Shown here piece by piece: positions 46,561 through 57,400 of a DNA stretch of 64,000 nucleotides. The stretch covers positions 64,116,001 to 64,180,000 of the forward strand of contig NC_080586.1 of the NCBI RefSeq assembly GCF_029962835.1, given 5' to 3'. The position numbers were made by a program, and so were the translations under genes. Source of the DNA: Magnolia sinica (lineage: Eukaryota; Streptophyta; Magnoliopsida; Magnoliales; Magnoliaceae). The stretch's first letter is position 1. The number at the start of each line of letters is the position of its first letter. The notes under the pieces were generated by a model. It did no database searches. It was not told where the DNA came from and saw nothing but the letters and a program-made list of their open reading frames with translations.

Positions 46561-47700
46561 ATAAAAGTATACTCTTGAACTTAACCCACTTGGCGTGCCT
46601 AAAGTTTAATTTCTTCTAAGAGTTCATATACCTCAAGGCCTCGTGATCTGAGAACAAGATGAATTCTTGCGGCAATAGATAATGATGCCAATGGCCCAAC
46701 GACTGCACTACCACATAGAATTTTTTGTCATAAGTGGAGTATTTTTGTTTCGCCTCATTCAATTTCTCATTAAAAAAGGCGACGGGGTGCCCTTCCTGAC
46801 TAAGTACTCCTCCTGTGCCAATTCCTAACGCGTCGCATGCGACTTCAAAAACTTTCAAAAAATCCGGAAGTCACGTGACTGGAGCCTCGGCCATCTTGAC
46901 CTTTATTTCCTTGAAAGCCTTCGAGGCTACCTTCGTCCATTAAAACTCCCCTTTTTCTATGCAATTTGTGATGGGGGCCATAATGGAACTGAAGCCTCAA
47001 ATAAACCGCTTATAGAAGGTGGTCGAGCCATGAAAGCTGCGCACCTCATGAATATTGTGCAGTTCAGGCCACTTGACGATGACATTGACCTTTTCGGGAT
47101 CCGCCGACATTCCCTCAGATGACACAACAAAGCCTAAGAAGATAACATTGTTAAACATAAACGCACACTTCTTTAGATTGGTGTACAACTTTTCAGATCT
47201 AAGAATCACACAAACTTGCCTCAAATAGTTGAGGTGTTGTTCCTTAGTCATGCTATAAATTAGGATATCATCAAAGTAGACGACTAAGAACTTCCCCATG
47301 AAGGGCCTCAACACTTGGGTCATCACACGCATGAAAGTGCTCGGTGCATTAATTAGCCAAAGGACATAACTAGTCACTCGTATAGCCCATCCTTCGTCTT
47401 GAAGGTCATCTTTCACTTGTTACTAGGGCGTATACGGATTTGGCAATAACCACTTTTGAAGTCAATTTTTGAGAAGATAGTAGCATTGGTCATCATGTCC
47501 AACATGTCATTAAGACGCAGTATAGGAAACCGATACTTGATTATGATTTTGTTAATGACCCTACTATCAACGCACATCCTCCATGTATCATCCTTCTTAG
47601 GTGTAAGAAGCACAGGCACGGCACACGGGCTCATGCTCTCTCGAATGAAACCCTTTTCCATGAGCTAATCAACCTGCCTCTTCAACTCTACATGCTCCTT
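46560..47700 (-). pseudogene. Gypsy F reverse transcriptase and RNase H
   Basis: RT reads [73 protein letters not shown] and VVYFDDILIYSMTKEQHLNY, with YFDD intact. RNase H reads [40 protein letters not shown] and [12 protein letters not shown]. Stops separate the blocks after SNK, FI and RYMNS. Confidence 0.93.
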
Positions 47701-48430
47701 TGGGTTCATTCTGTAATGAGGGAGGTTTGGTAGAGTCGTCCTAAAGACTAAATCAACGGCGTGCTGTATATCCCTCATAGGAGGAAGCTCATCTGGTAGA
47801 TCATCAAGAAAGACATCACAAAATTCATCCACTACCAGAATGGCCTCAATGGGTAACTCTACACTAGTATCTGTTGCACTTTCCCTAGCCACAAGTGCGT
47901 ACACCATCGAGTCCAACTCAGTCTCTCGCTCAAAGTCTTTGATATTTAGAATATGGAGAGATTTAGACTTAGACTTCGATTCCTTCACTTCCTTCAAGCC
48001 ACTCACACCAGTCTTTGTAGTGGACTCCTTTCCAGTTGTGTTCTTGAGAGGGATAGGATTTAGCTCAACTTTCTTACCCTCAAACTAGAATGTACACACA
48101 TTTGAACGACCAAATATGGTGACATCTCTGTCATAGAGTCAGGGCCTACCCAAAATGATGTGGCCAACATCCATGAGAACAACATCACACTAGAGTGTGT
48201 CTTTATACGATTCAAACCAAATAGGAACAAGACAACGGTGCGAAACTGGAATGAAAGTTTCATCAACCCAAGACACTTTATAAGGTTGAGGGTGGGCTTC
48301 AAGTTTAAAGCATGAACGGCTCACAGTGCTAGTTGATGTCACATTGGTACAACTACCACTATCCACGATCATCTTGCAACTCTTATCACCACATTTTGCG
48401 TAGGTATAGAAGATCGTGTTGCGGTGTTAA
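47700..48430 (-). pseudogene. Gypsy F protease and linker
   Basis: MIVDSGSCTNVTSTS carries the DSG protease motif. DVVLMDVGHIILGRP and DRDVTIFGRSNVC follow with stops. The linker ends PDELPPMRDIQHAVDLVFRT and LPNLPHYRMNPKEH, leading into RT. Confidence 0.88.
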
Positions 48431-49650
48431 TCGTTGATATTCTTTTCTTAGGCAAAGGTGCAATGTACAACTGCAAGGGTCGCAGACTCTTGCACTCCTT
48501 CTTCCTCATCACTAGGGATCTCTACTGGCTCATATTCTTCCTCCTCACCATCACTTTCTTGGGGGCACTACTTCTACTTGTCCATCAATAAGGAACATTT
48601 TGGTGCCCTCTTTCGTGTCACACTAATGGGCAAGATGACCAAACCCCTAACATTTAAAACACCTAGTCACATCGCCTCTACGCAAGCTAGACCCAACAAA
48701 GCCTTACCCTTATCATCATTGGGCCTAAACTGAGAACTACTAGAAGGCTTGTATTGATATCCAGTGTCAAGCTTAGCCCCTGAAGGGCCAGCCTTGGCGC
48801 CAGAATCACAGGACTCAAACCGCCTCTCCACAGATGCCTTGAAGTATTGCTTGACCTCCAACACTACTTGATACATTTGTTCAAAAGTGTGTATGTCTTT
48901 GGCGAGCAACTCTCTCCTAATCCCATAACGGAGGCCCGTCTTAAATCGAGCAAGTGTGAGTATGGGATCCTCCTCAACCTCACACTAAGTCAAGTACTCT
49001 TCGAACTTCTCAATATATTCAACCACACTCATGGAACCCTATCGAAGAGATCGCCAATCTTCAACCAACCTCAAGTGATAAGAGAAAGAGAGGTACTTCT
49101 CCTTTATAATTTCTTTCATTTCTCCTCAATGGACTATTTGGGGCTCCCTTAACATTTCTTTCTTTCGCTCCACAGTAGCCCAAAACCTCTTTGCTTGGCC
49201 CACAATAGTGGTTCATATCCGCCAACCAATCTAAAAAAGATTTAAGGTCCAAGTGACCATTAAATGTAGGAGCCTCTACTCTAACTCCCTTGAGGAGTTG
49301 CGCATCTAAGTCATAATAATCATAATGCCCCTCGCGGGGTGAGTGCACGGGTGCATACCGTTAATCATTTCCTTAGCCACCCTCATTCCCTTGTCCATCC
49401 TCCTGACCACCTGCCTGAGATTGGGCATCTTCTCCAATGACGGGGTTTGCCCGGGTGGTCTCTAGTTGGGTAACGCGCACATTAAACTGATCAAAGCATT
49501 GATCAATACGTTGTTACAAGCGCCTACCCAAAAACTCAAACTATCTGGTTGCGTTGTTCATGGACTCTTGCAATTGCTTCACGTTTAGCATAGGGTGCAA
49601 ACCAAAACCACGACCAGTACGTGTGTGCATACAACCACTCACTTAACTCA
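48430..49650 (-). pseudogene. Gypsy F gag
   Basis: The start is near 49650 (GRGFGLHPMLNVKQLQESMN). GVRVEAPTFNGHLDLKSFLD and WLADMNHYC form the gag core entry, and LAKDIHTFEQMYQVVLEVKQ its end. The zinc knuckle CFKC-GFGHLAH-C is interrupted by two stop codons. Frameshifts break the core. Confidence 0.85.
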
Positions 49651-50115
49651 AAGACCCTCTAATGTAACTATATGGGTCTAAGTGAGTCCTTACTCTTGCT
49701 CCGGTGGTAGGCTCCCAGGAGTTTCAACACCTGGTCAAGCGTTCGAGTACCCATAGGTTGTGAAATCCCACTACGGCGTGAGTGTGTGGTGGTGTGTGTG
49801 CGTGTGTATAAAAAATAATAAAATAATAATAAAATAAAAGTGGGACTAAATGACCTTATAGGACTTCATATGAAGGAAACTACACAACGTTACTAAAATT
49901 CCAGTAATATAACTGCCCAAATAATTTGTTAACAGAAAACTCGGTCATGAATTTTGTGGATTTTCTGACAACAAAAAATTCAGCAGCCAATATTATGAAT
50001 TATGGGTCCTAAATAGCCCTATATGAGGAGACTTAATGCATAATGGGCATAAATAAACTGAACCTTAAATATGCAATGCATTCCCCTATAAAAACCTAAG
50101 CTCTGATACCAAATT

Positions 50116-51336
50116 TGATGCAGGACATGAAATTAAATGTGGAATGCAAGAAATCAAGTTCATGATTATACAAATTTAAACAGTCACAAAATTCCACATC
50201 CTACATACTATCAAACATTTAAAAAAAGGAAATCTATAGGGGTCCAAGCCTATACAAGTTTAGGGAGGGATCAAATAAAATTATAAACCAAACAAGCCCA
50301 AAGGAGTGTAAGATTCATTCATTCTTGCAAAGAATTGTTCCCCAATTCAAGATATTCTCCATGTTTCAATTTGGGAGAAAATCTAGGGCTCAAATTTGGG
50401 GATAATTGGGATTTAGGATTCTTTAGGGTTAAGGATTTGGATTTAAGTCTAAAGAGGAGGAAAATAGAGGAAAAATAGAACCTGCAATGAACCACGTCCG
50501 TGGACAGTAGCTGGCCCTAGGCGCACATGCGTGACCACTCGTCCGCACGTGTGTGGGGTCTACAAAGTCGAAAATTGACTCCTAGGCTTGGATCGGCCAA
50601 GGTAAGACTACTTCCATGCTAAATTTTACATCGATCAATCGCAAGGCGTGTGCGTGGTGCTCCATCGAAGTTTTAGCCCCTCAGATGGGCCAGAATCTGA
50701 AAATCTGTTCGTGTACTGTTATAAGATAGAACTTGGATATGAAAGAGGGTGAATCTGAAGGAGGAAGGGATGTAGAGGATGATGGATGTGGGCCGTAATG
50801 AAATGGGGATGATTTGCGATAGTTATGGCTTCGTACCACGGTAGTTAGCCCTTCGATGAAGGGAGGGTTTCGCACCCAATTCGATTCTTTAACCCAAAGA
50901 GATAGAGAAGAAAAAAAATGTAAAATTTTTTTATTCATAAACTTCATTGAGAATACCTACATGGGGTTGCTTATTTATAAGAAAACCCTAAACCCCAAAA
51001 GACAATTTTATCATTGCGTCATGTGTGCGCACTAATACCTAAAGCTGAAGTAAATAAAATAATAACTAATCTAAGTAATCAAAGCCATTTATGATGTTTC
51101 TAATGACGAGAATAATCAAACCTCAAAATCCTAGATCATCTAAGGTAGTGGGCCACGATCATGAGATCCGATGGTAGAATCAATATGATGATCAGGTCCA
51201 CTTCAATACTCCATAGCGCAGCCCCTAACTGTAAGGCCCTCCAAAGATATCGTCGTAGATCCAAATCAAAATTAGGGTCCGCCTCCTCCTTGAATACATG
51301 CGTAGGGTGGGGGGCGTGCGCATGATGTCCCCATCA
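50116..51336 (-). repeat. Gypsy F 5' LTR
   Basis: Plus strand TGATGCAGGACATGAAATT to GATGTCCCCATCA; 1,221 bp. Confidence 0.92.
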
Positions 51337-51341
51337 TGTAT

Positions 51342-52950
51342 CCAGTATGTCTTCTATCTGTTCGCTTCGAGCAGGCAAGGAAGGTCAAGGTAGTAATGGC
51401 TCGGATGATTGGTCAAGTAAGGGCCATGAATTTGGGACTAGGTCATGGTCTGTGGGAGGGTCTGTGGATGGATCAAAAGGTGAAGTAACAGGACCCTTGT
51501 ATTGTACTAGATCTTCCACATTGAACTGTATGTGGAATGTCTACTACATACACATTAGGACCCAGTTTCTACATTATTTTGTATGGCTCTGTGCTACGCG
51601 CTTGTAACTTTTTAATGGGCCCATGTGGGAACTGTTCAAGCCTCATACGAACCATGACATAATCTCCTAGTTGGAATTCATGAAACCTGCAATGGGAATC
51701 AGCAAATGCTATGTATTTTTCATTACTTAACATTAATTCGCTTCTTGACCTCACTATGCAACTCATGTATATGACATGCAAACTCATGTGCGAACTCAAA
51801 TGGCTTATGGGACACAAACATAGATATGAAATCTACAGGCTTCCTAGGTTTGTAGCCATGCACAACCTCAAATGGACTCATGCCATGGACCTATTAATGG
51901 AACTATTGTATGCTAACTCGGCTATAGGAAAAATGGTATCCCAAGTTCGGATGTAATCACCCACAAAACATCTAAGCAGATTTTCAAGACTCCTATTGAT
52001 AACTTTAGTTTGACCATCCGTTTGAAACATATAAGCAGATGAAAATTGAAGTTGTGTCCCCATCATATGATATAGTGTCTTCCAAAAATAGCTCATAAAG
52101 TGTACATCACGATCAGACACTATAGTCTTAGTAGACCATGTAAACACGCTACTTCCCCAAAGAAAAGCTTAACCACATTGAAGGCATCTGACGTTTTCGA
52201 GCGCAGAATGAAATGGGTCATTTTAGAAAAACAGTCCACAACCACAAATACGGAATCGTGTTTCTTGATAGTTTTTTATAAGCCTAACACAAAATCCATA
52301 CTAATATCCTGCCACGGAGCATGGGGTACTAGCAAAGGTGTATATAACCTTGTATTTTGCTTCCTCTGCTTTGTCAGTTGACAAGTCCTGCACTGCCCAA
52401 CAATCTTGGTTACATCTCGCTTGAGACTTAGTCAATAAAATCTATCCTCCACAAGGGCAATGGTCTTGTCCCTCCCCAAATGATCAGCTACCCCTCCTGC
52501 ATGAAGTTTCCAAACTATGAAATCACAGAGGGAGGTACGAGGAATACAGAGTCTGTCACCTTTAAATAGGAACTCATCGATGATGACAAACCCGTGACTG
52601 TCGGTCGACTGACTGTCTCGCAGTAACTCATACAACTCACAAAAGTCTAGGCATGTAGGATACTCTTCGCTCAGCCAATCAAACTCAGTCACTTCCACTC
52701 TCATACTTTGGAGTAGCACCACACAACGACTAAGGGCATCAGCATGTTTGTTCTTGACCACATTCTTATGTTTAAGAACGAAAGGGTATTCCTGAAGAAA
52801 TTGAACCCATTTAACATGTCTAGGATTTAGTTTCTTCTGGGAACTGAGGTAACGTAAGGCCTCGTGGTCAGAAAACAAGACAAATTCTTACGATAATAAA
52901 TAATGCCGTCAATGGTGCAAGGATTGGACGACCGCATAGAACTCTTTGAT
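51342..52950 (-). pseudogene. Gypsy D: RNase H, integrase and chromodomain start
   Basis: From the right on the minus strand: [32 protein letters not shown] (RNase H end), ADALSRCVVLL, then the zinc-binding region and integrase core ([37 protein letters not shown]). Next come the post-core RFHEFQLGDYVMVRMRLEQF and EQIEDILDT just before the insertion. Gag, protease and RT are absent; the sequence starts at the TRIM-like joint. Several frameshifts occur. Confidence 0.85.
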
Positions 52951-52957
52951 GCCAATT

Positions 52958-53209
52958 TGATGCAGGATAATTAACCACTTGCTTTAAAAGCTCGGACTGT
53001 TAGAGTATTGCAAATCAATCTCTTTATCTCATAGCCCAAGCCCCACATCTCATAGGTTAGAACCTCGGCCAAACCCCCCTCATGGGCCTCAAATCACATG
53101 GGTACTGCCTCACACAAGCCACCCGCCTCACACGGGCCGCCTCACCTCGAGTGTGCCCCTGCATCCCACAAGCAACGCCACTTAAGCCTGGTGTGAAAAT
53201 GCCCCTGCA
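52958..53209 (-). repeat. LTR of the TRIM-like element, 252 bp
   Basis: The plus strand is bounded by TGATGCAGGATAATTAACC and CCCCTGCA. The minus strand starts TGCAGGGGCATTTTCACACC. To its left a degraded primer-binding site (minus TTGGCATCAAAGAG against TTGGTATCAGAGC) runs directly into Gypsy D RNase H. Copia A resumes immediately to the right. Confidence 0.65.
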
Positions 53210-53936
53210 TTAACTTCTCTAGGCTTGGCGAAGCTGTAATAAGGATAGTGTGTGCACGAGAAGCAACAATGAAACTATGATAGAAGACGATTACAAATGG
53301 TGATTGTAAATGAGCAATGAAGACTAAAGACTGAAGACATGGTAGAGATTGTTAATGAATGTCTTAAATCTGTCTGTAACAGGGTCTGTCGATCCCATTG
53401 AGCAAATGTGGATGATGTTGATGCCATTAATAGACCACTCGATCCCATCGAGAAAATTCAAAAAAATCCTATTTGATTGCTAGACAATTTTAGAAGTTGC
53501 TACTCGATGGCATTTAAGGATCCTCGATGTCATCAATTGGTTTTCGATGGATGCCAATGCAATCGAAGGCACGTAGTTTTGTGCAAGTACACAATTTGTT
53601 TCCTATTCCAATTGGGGTGTGTGTGTGTGCAAGCGCGCGTGCATACACACATCAAGTGTAATCAAGATTATGGAGAAGATTAGGACTTTCTAAGTTGTTC
53701 TAAAGGGTTCAAGGGCATACCTAGGGTTTCAAAGGAGATTTGAAAGTTGTTCGAATCAGTAAGATTTACTCTCTTGCAATTTTGCTTTCATAGTGCATTA
53801 CTCATCGCTTTGTGCCGTGGTTTTTTTCCCGCAAAGGTTTTTCCACGTAAAATTTGGATTGCCTTCTTGTTGGGTTCATTTGTACAATTACAATTACTTT
53901 GCTTGATTCTACTTAATGTTTCTGCGGGCCCCAACA
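53210..53936 (+). pseudogene. Copia A, segment 3: pol end and 3' LTR
   Basis: The first codons read TSLGLAKL and two stops, the usual C-terminus of this copia type (SLGLAKL). GGTAGAGAT, a polypurine tract, follows, and an LTR begins at 53350 with TGTTAATGAATG. It is related to the copia G LTR. The LTR probably ends near 53936 with GGGCCCCAACA. The 30-40 residues that should lie between segments 2 and 3 are absent. Confidence 0.75.
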
Positions 53937-54267
53937 ATGTCATGATTAGGAGATTTTATTTCCATAAATAGAGGTTTGCAATTATACCTAAATATTGCTT
54001 TATTCCTCTCCTTATCGTCCTTCAATCATTCCATACCAAATCCTTGTTCTATATACCCAGTTTTGAGTCTACTGGAATTTGCACCTCACACAACTTAAGA
54101 AGTCCACTTCTTTTCTTTTGTCTGAATGATCCCATCTACCTTCCTATATTCTTGCAGTTCTTCCCATCAGTGAAGAGAATGAAATTATGAAGCATGAGAG
54201 TAGTAGATGAGATCAAAAGTACCCACATCTTTTATTTATGTCTGTCATCATGAGCAATCTCCACCAC
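53937..54267. promoter_or_regulatory. 3' flank and poly(A) signal of the reductase gene
   Basis: AATAAA on the minus strand at 54236-54231 lies about 32 nt past the stop codon of the reductase. No other feature was seen between it and the copia A LTR end. Confidence 0.5.
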
Positions 54268-54412
54268 TCAAAGTTTGGCGAAACTCTTCTCCTTCAAGCT
54301 TTCGACGGTCTCCTTGAGGGCCACATCCAAAGGTATGTAGTTGACGCCCAAGCTTTTCGCTCTCTCCTTGGATACCTGGTACGTTGGCCTAAAGGGTTCA
54401 TCATCTGCGCAC
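54268..54412 (-). CDS. Reductase terminal exon (145 nt)
   Basis: The acceptor TTAATGCAG ends at 54413; the first base G completes Lys. Then [40 protein letters not shown] and EKSFAKL, then TGA. It lies about 4 kb from the previous exon because of transposon insertions in the intron. Confidence 0.92.
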
Positions 54413-57400
54413 CTGCATTAACAAAAAAACACAAGCAGCTGTTAAATCTGATGGGTAGTCAGATGCAACCAGTATCGATTAAAAAATCTGATGGACACAT
54501 GAATATGGATCTGGTTGGATAGAGTATAGGGAATTCTGGTTAGGCAACTCAGGTTGAATTTGGGTGCGGTTGGGATGTGGTTTGGGTGTCCTCCTGAGGT
54601 CGGGTTGGGCCCGAGTTGACCCTCAACCCAACCCAACCCACCCAAGTTGCACCGCTAGTCAAGCAGTTGAAATAGCCTAAGCAACTGACCTCGTCTAATG
54701 AATAGGGAAAGAGTCTTAATAGTTTTATTTCCTAGGTGACTGCTCAGAGGAGGATTAGTCGCTGTGACAACCAATCTTACTGTCCTAAAGAAGGAAGAAT
54801 CAATCTTACTCTTATTTCCATGATAATCGAATTTAACCACAACTTCAAGAGAAGATATCTTCAAAGAGAAATTACACACAACTAGATCTGAAATCTTATC
54901 CCAATGGAAAGATGAGCTTTGGTAAGCACACAAGGTGTAATAAAGCTAATGATCCAGCACACATGTACCAACATGGCATGATAGGTCCAAGATACAATTC
55001 ATCTATTGGAACCAAGGTATTCCATAATAGTAAAGGTGGCCGTAACGGCCACCACCGTCACTGTTACAATATGGGCCGTAACAGCTGTTGTGGCTTAAAA
55101 AAAATAAAAATAAAAATAAATAAATAAACCTAATTCAGCCCTGTAACAGACCATTATGGGCTCGTTACAGCAATTATGAGACCATTATGGGGCCATTACA
55201 GGTCAATTTTTCCATAACGGCCATTACGACCCTATAACACATAACAGTAACCATTACCGTTGTGTAACGGCCATTACGGCCGTTATGTAATAATTTTGGG
55301 ATACCCAAGTTGGAACAAAATCACTACATTGTTGCCCTAGCCCAAGAATAAGGTTGATACACTAGTCAGGTGGCCCACAGTTTGCAAAACAACATATGGC
55401 TCTGAAAAACTTGGCTCAAGTTATCTAACCATCCACTTCTTTCCAATATTGGAGCCAACATACTGAGTGGACCAGATTTACTTTTGGGACAACATGTACA
55501 AGGTCGGACCAACCTGATAGATGGCTTGGATGCCGCACCTATGTGACATGCTAGCACATGTGTGGCATGTACTTGAGCTTTATTGCACATGCTATGATAA
55601 ACATCCAAATTTCTGAACTACCGGCAAATCTATACTGACTTTACTTACCATTACATATGTATCCATGAAACATAATGAAATTACCTAACTTGTTGCAATG
55701 CATGAATCCATTTCATGGAAATAAGAAATGAGAAAATGCATGCTATGAGCTCACAATACGAACACTATAACTTGTAACATTCTTTCTTTATAACTACGTT
55801 GAGAATTCCGCTAAGAGCACACGCGTGTGCAATAAAGCTTGTTTACCCACCACCCATGACAGCATGGCACATAGGCACGAGATCTAGTCTATCCATCAGG
55901 TTGGTCCAACCTTCTACATGTTTTCCCAAAAATAAAATCTGGTCCAAGCAGCATGTGACCCCAATACTGGAAACTGGCAAATGGTTAGGAACCTTCAGCC
56001 AAGTTTTTCAGAGCTGTACATTTGTTTTAAATACTGTGGCCCATCTGACCAGTGGATCAACCTGATTCTTGGGATGGGAAATCTGCATGTGGCCCCAATA
56101 TTGGATACCAACAAATAGTTAGGAAACTTCAGCCAAGTTTTTCAGAGCCATACATTTGTTTTACATACTGTGGCCCACCGTAGGGCACAACATGTGCTGA
56201 TTTTGGACAGAATATTTATAGATCTAAGGTCTAAATATCAAAAGCTATAAATTACTATTCCTGGGAGACATGAGAGGATGTGATGGATGATATGTGGTTG
56301 ATTTAAAGATATGATTGAAGATGTGATTAAAGATTTTGAGTATTCTTTTCTAGATTTGCTTTTACCATTATTAGGCTTGTTGCCATCTTAGGTGGATTAG
56401 TTTGAGTTGAATCAATTAGATAGATTTGAAATCAATTAGACTGATTTCAAATCAATCTAATAGTTGGGGAGATTTTCATTAAAGATTCATTTTAAGGTTC
56501 ATAAAAGGAGTGGTGGTGTAGGAGTTAGTCATTCTAATATTTTTCTGAGTGTGAGTTTCTCATGAGTGTCGTAAGAGAAGAAGTTCAATATAAATAAAGT
56601 TTTCTCCCTCTACTCTAATAATCATGTGGGTCTACTCTTGTCCATTTCTTTGTGATTTAGGTGTCGAATCTCATTGACTCGATAACCAAGTTACATCACT
56701 TAGGTATCAGAGTGGGCGATCTTTAGAGAACTGCCGACTCTATACCATCTCCTAATGGCTTCGAAGGAGGTGATAGAAGAAGAGTTTATGCAAGTAATCC
56801 AATTGATTCACGCACTCACAGAGTGGGTCGATCAAGTCACGCATGCAGTAGGCATTCTCACTAATCAAGTGGGAGAGCTCCGGTGTGAAGGGAATCCAGA
56901 GATTAAAGTTGGAGCACGAGGACACATAGGGGAAGGTCTCCAACAAGGTCCTAACCAACAACGAGTGGCCCCACTTATGAAGATATTAATGATCGAACCC
57001 TTCGACTGTTGGAATGTGACAAAGAACCTGGAATAGAAGTAGAAATTCCAAAAACAACAAAGAGATCCACTGAGTCAAAGAAAAAGTTGACATCTTACAT
57101 GCTCGATGCATTAACATTGGACCTTCACTTGAATTTGCCAATGGATCCACTGACAGTGGCAGTCACATTGATAGACATAAAAATAAGTCTCAACATCAAA
57201 TTGAAGCAGCCTTGCAAAAGATGATTGTGACATGAAAAACGGAGCAAATATTTAAGAATCAACGAAGTTACAACAAACAAGTTGGCACCCACAAAAATGC
57301 AAGTGAAAGAGACATCATCTACAGTGAACTCCAACAAAGGTTGTACCGAGCCGACGCTTACGATTGTGCCATCAACTTCCACCAAAGAAGAACAAGATTT

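Larger units (their letters stand above)
43710..51336 (-). mobile_element. Gypsy (chromovirus-type) element F, TSD TGTAT, inserted in Gypsy D
   Basis: The left LTR is 43710-44928 and the right LTR 50116-51336. TGTAT flanks them at 43705-43709 and 51337-51341. A primer-binding site (minus TGGTATCAGAGC, 50111-50100) and a polypurine tract (CAGCCGGGGAGAGT, at 44929) fix the minus-strand direction. The order gag, protease, RT, RNase H, integrase, chromodomain is complete. The LTRs differ visibly more than those of copia I. Stops and frameshifts disable the polyprotein. Confidence 0.95.
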
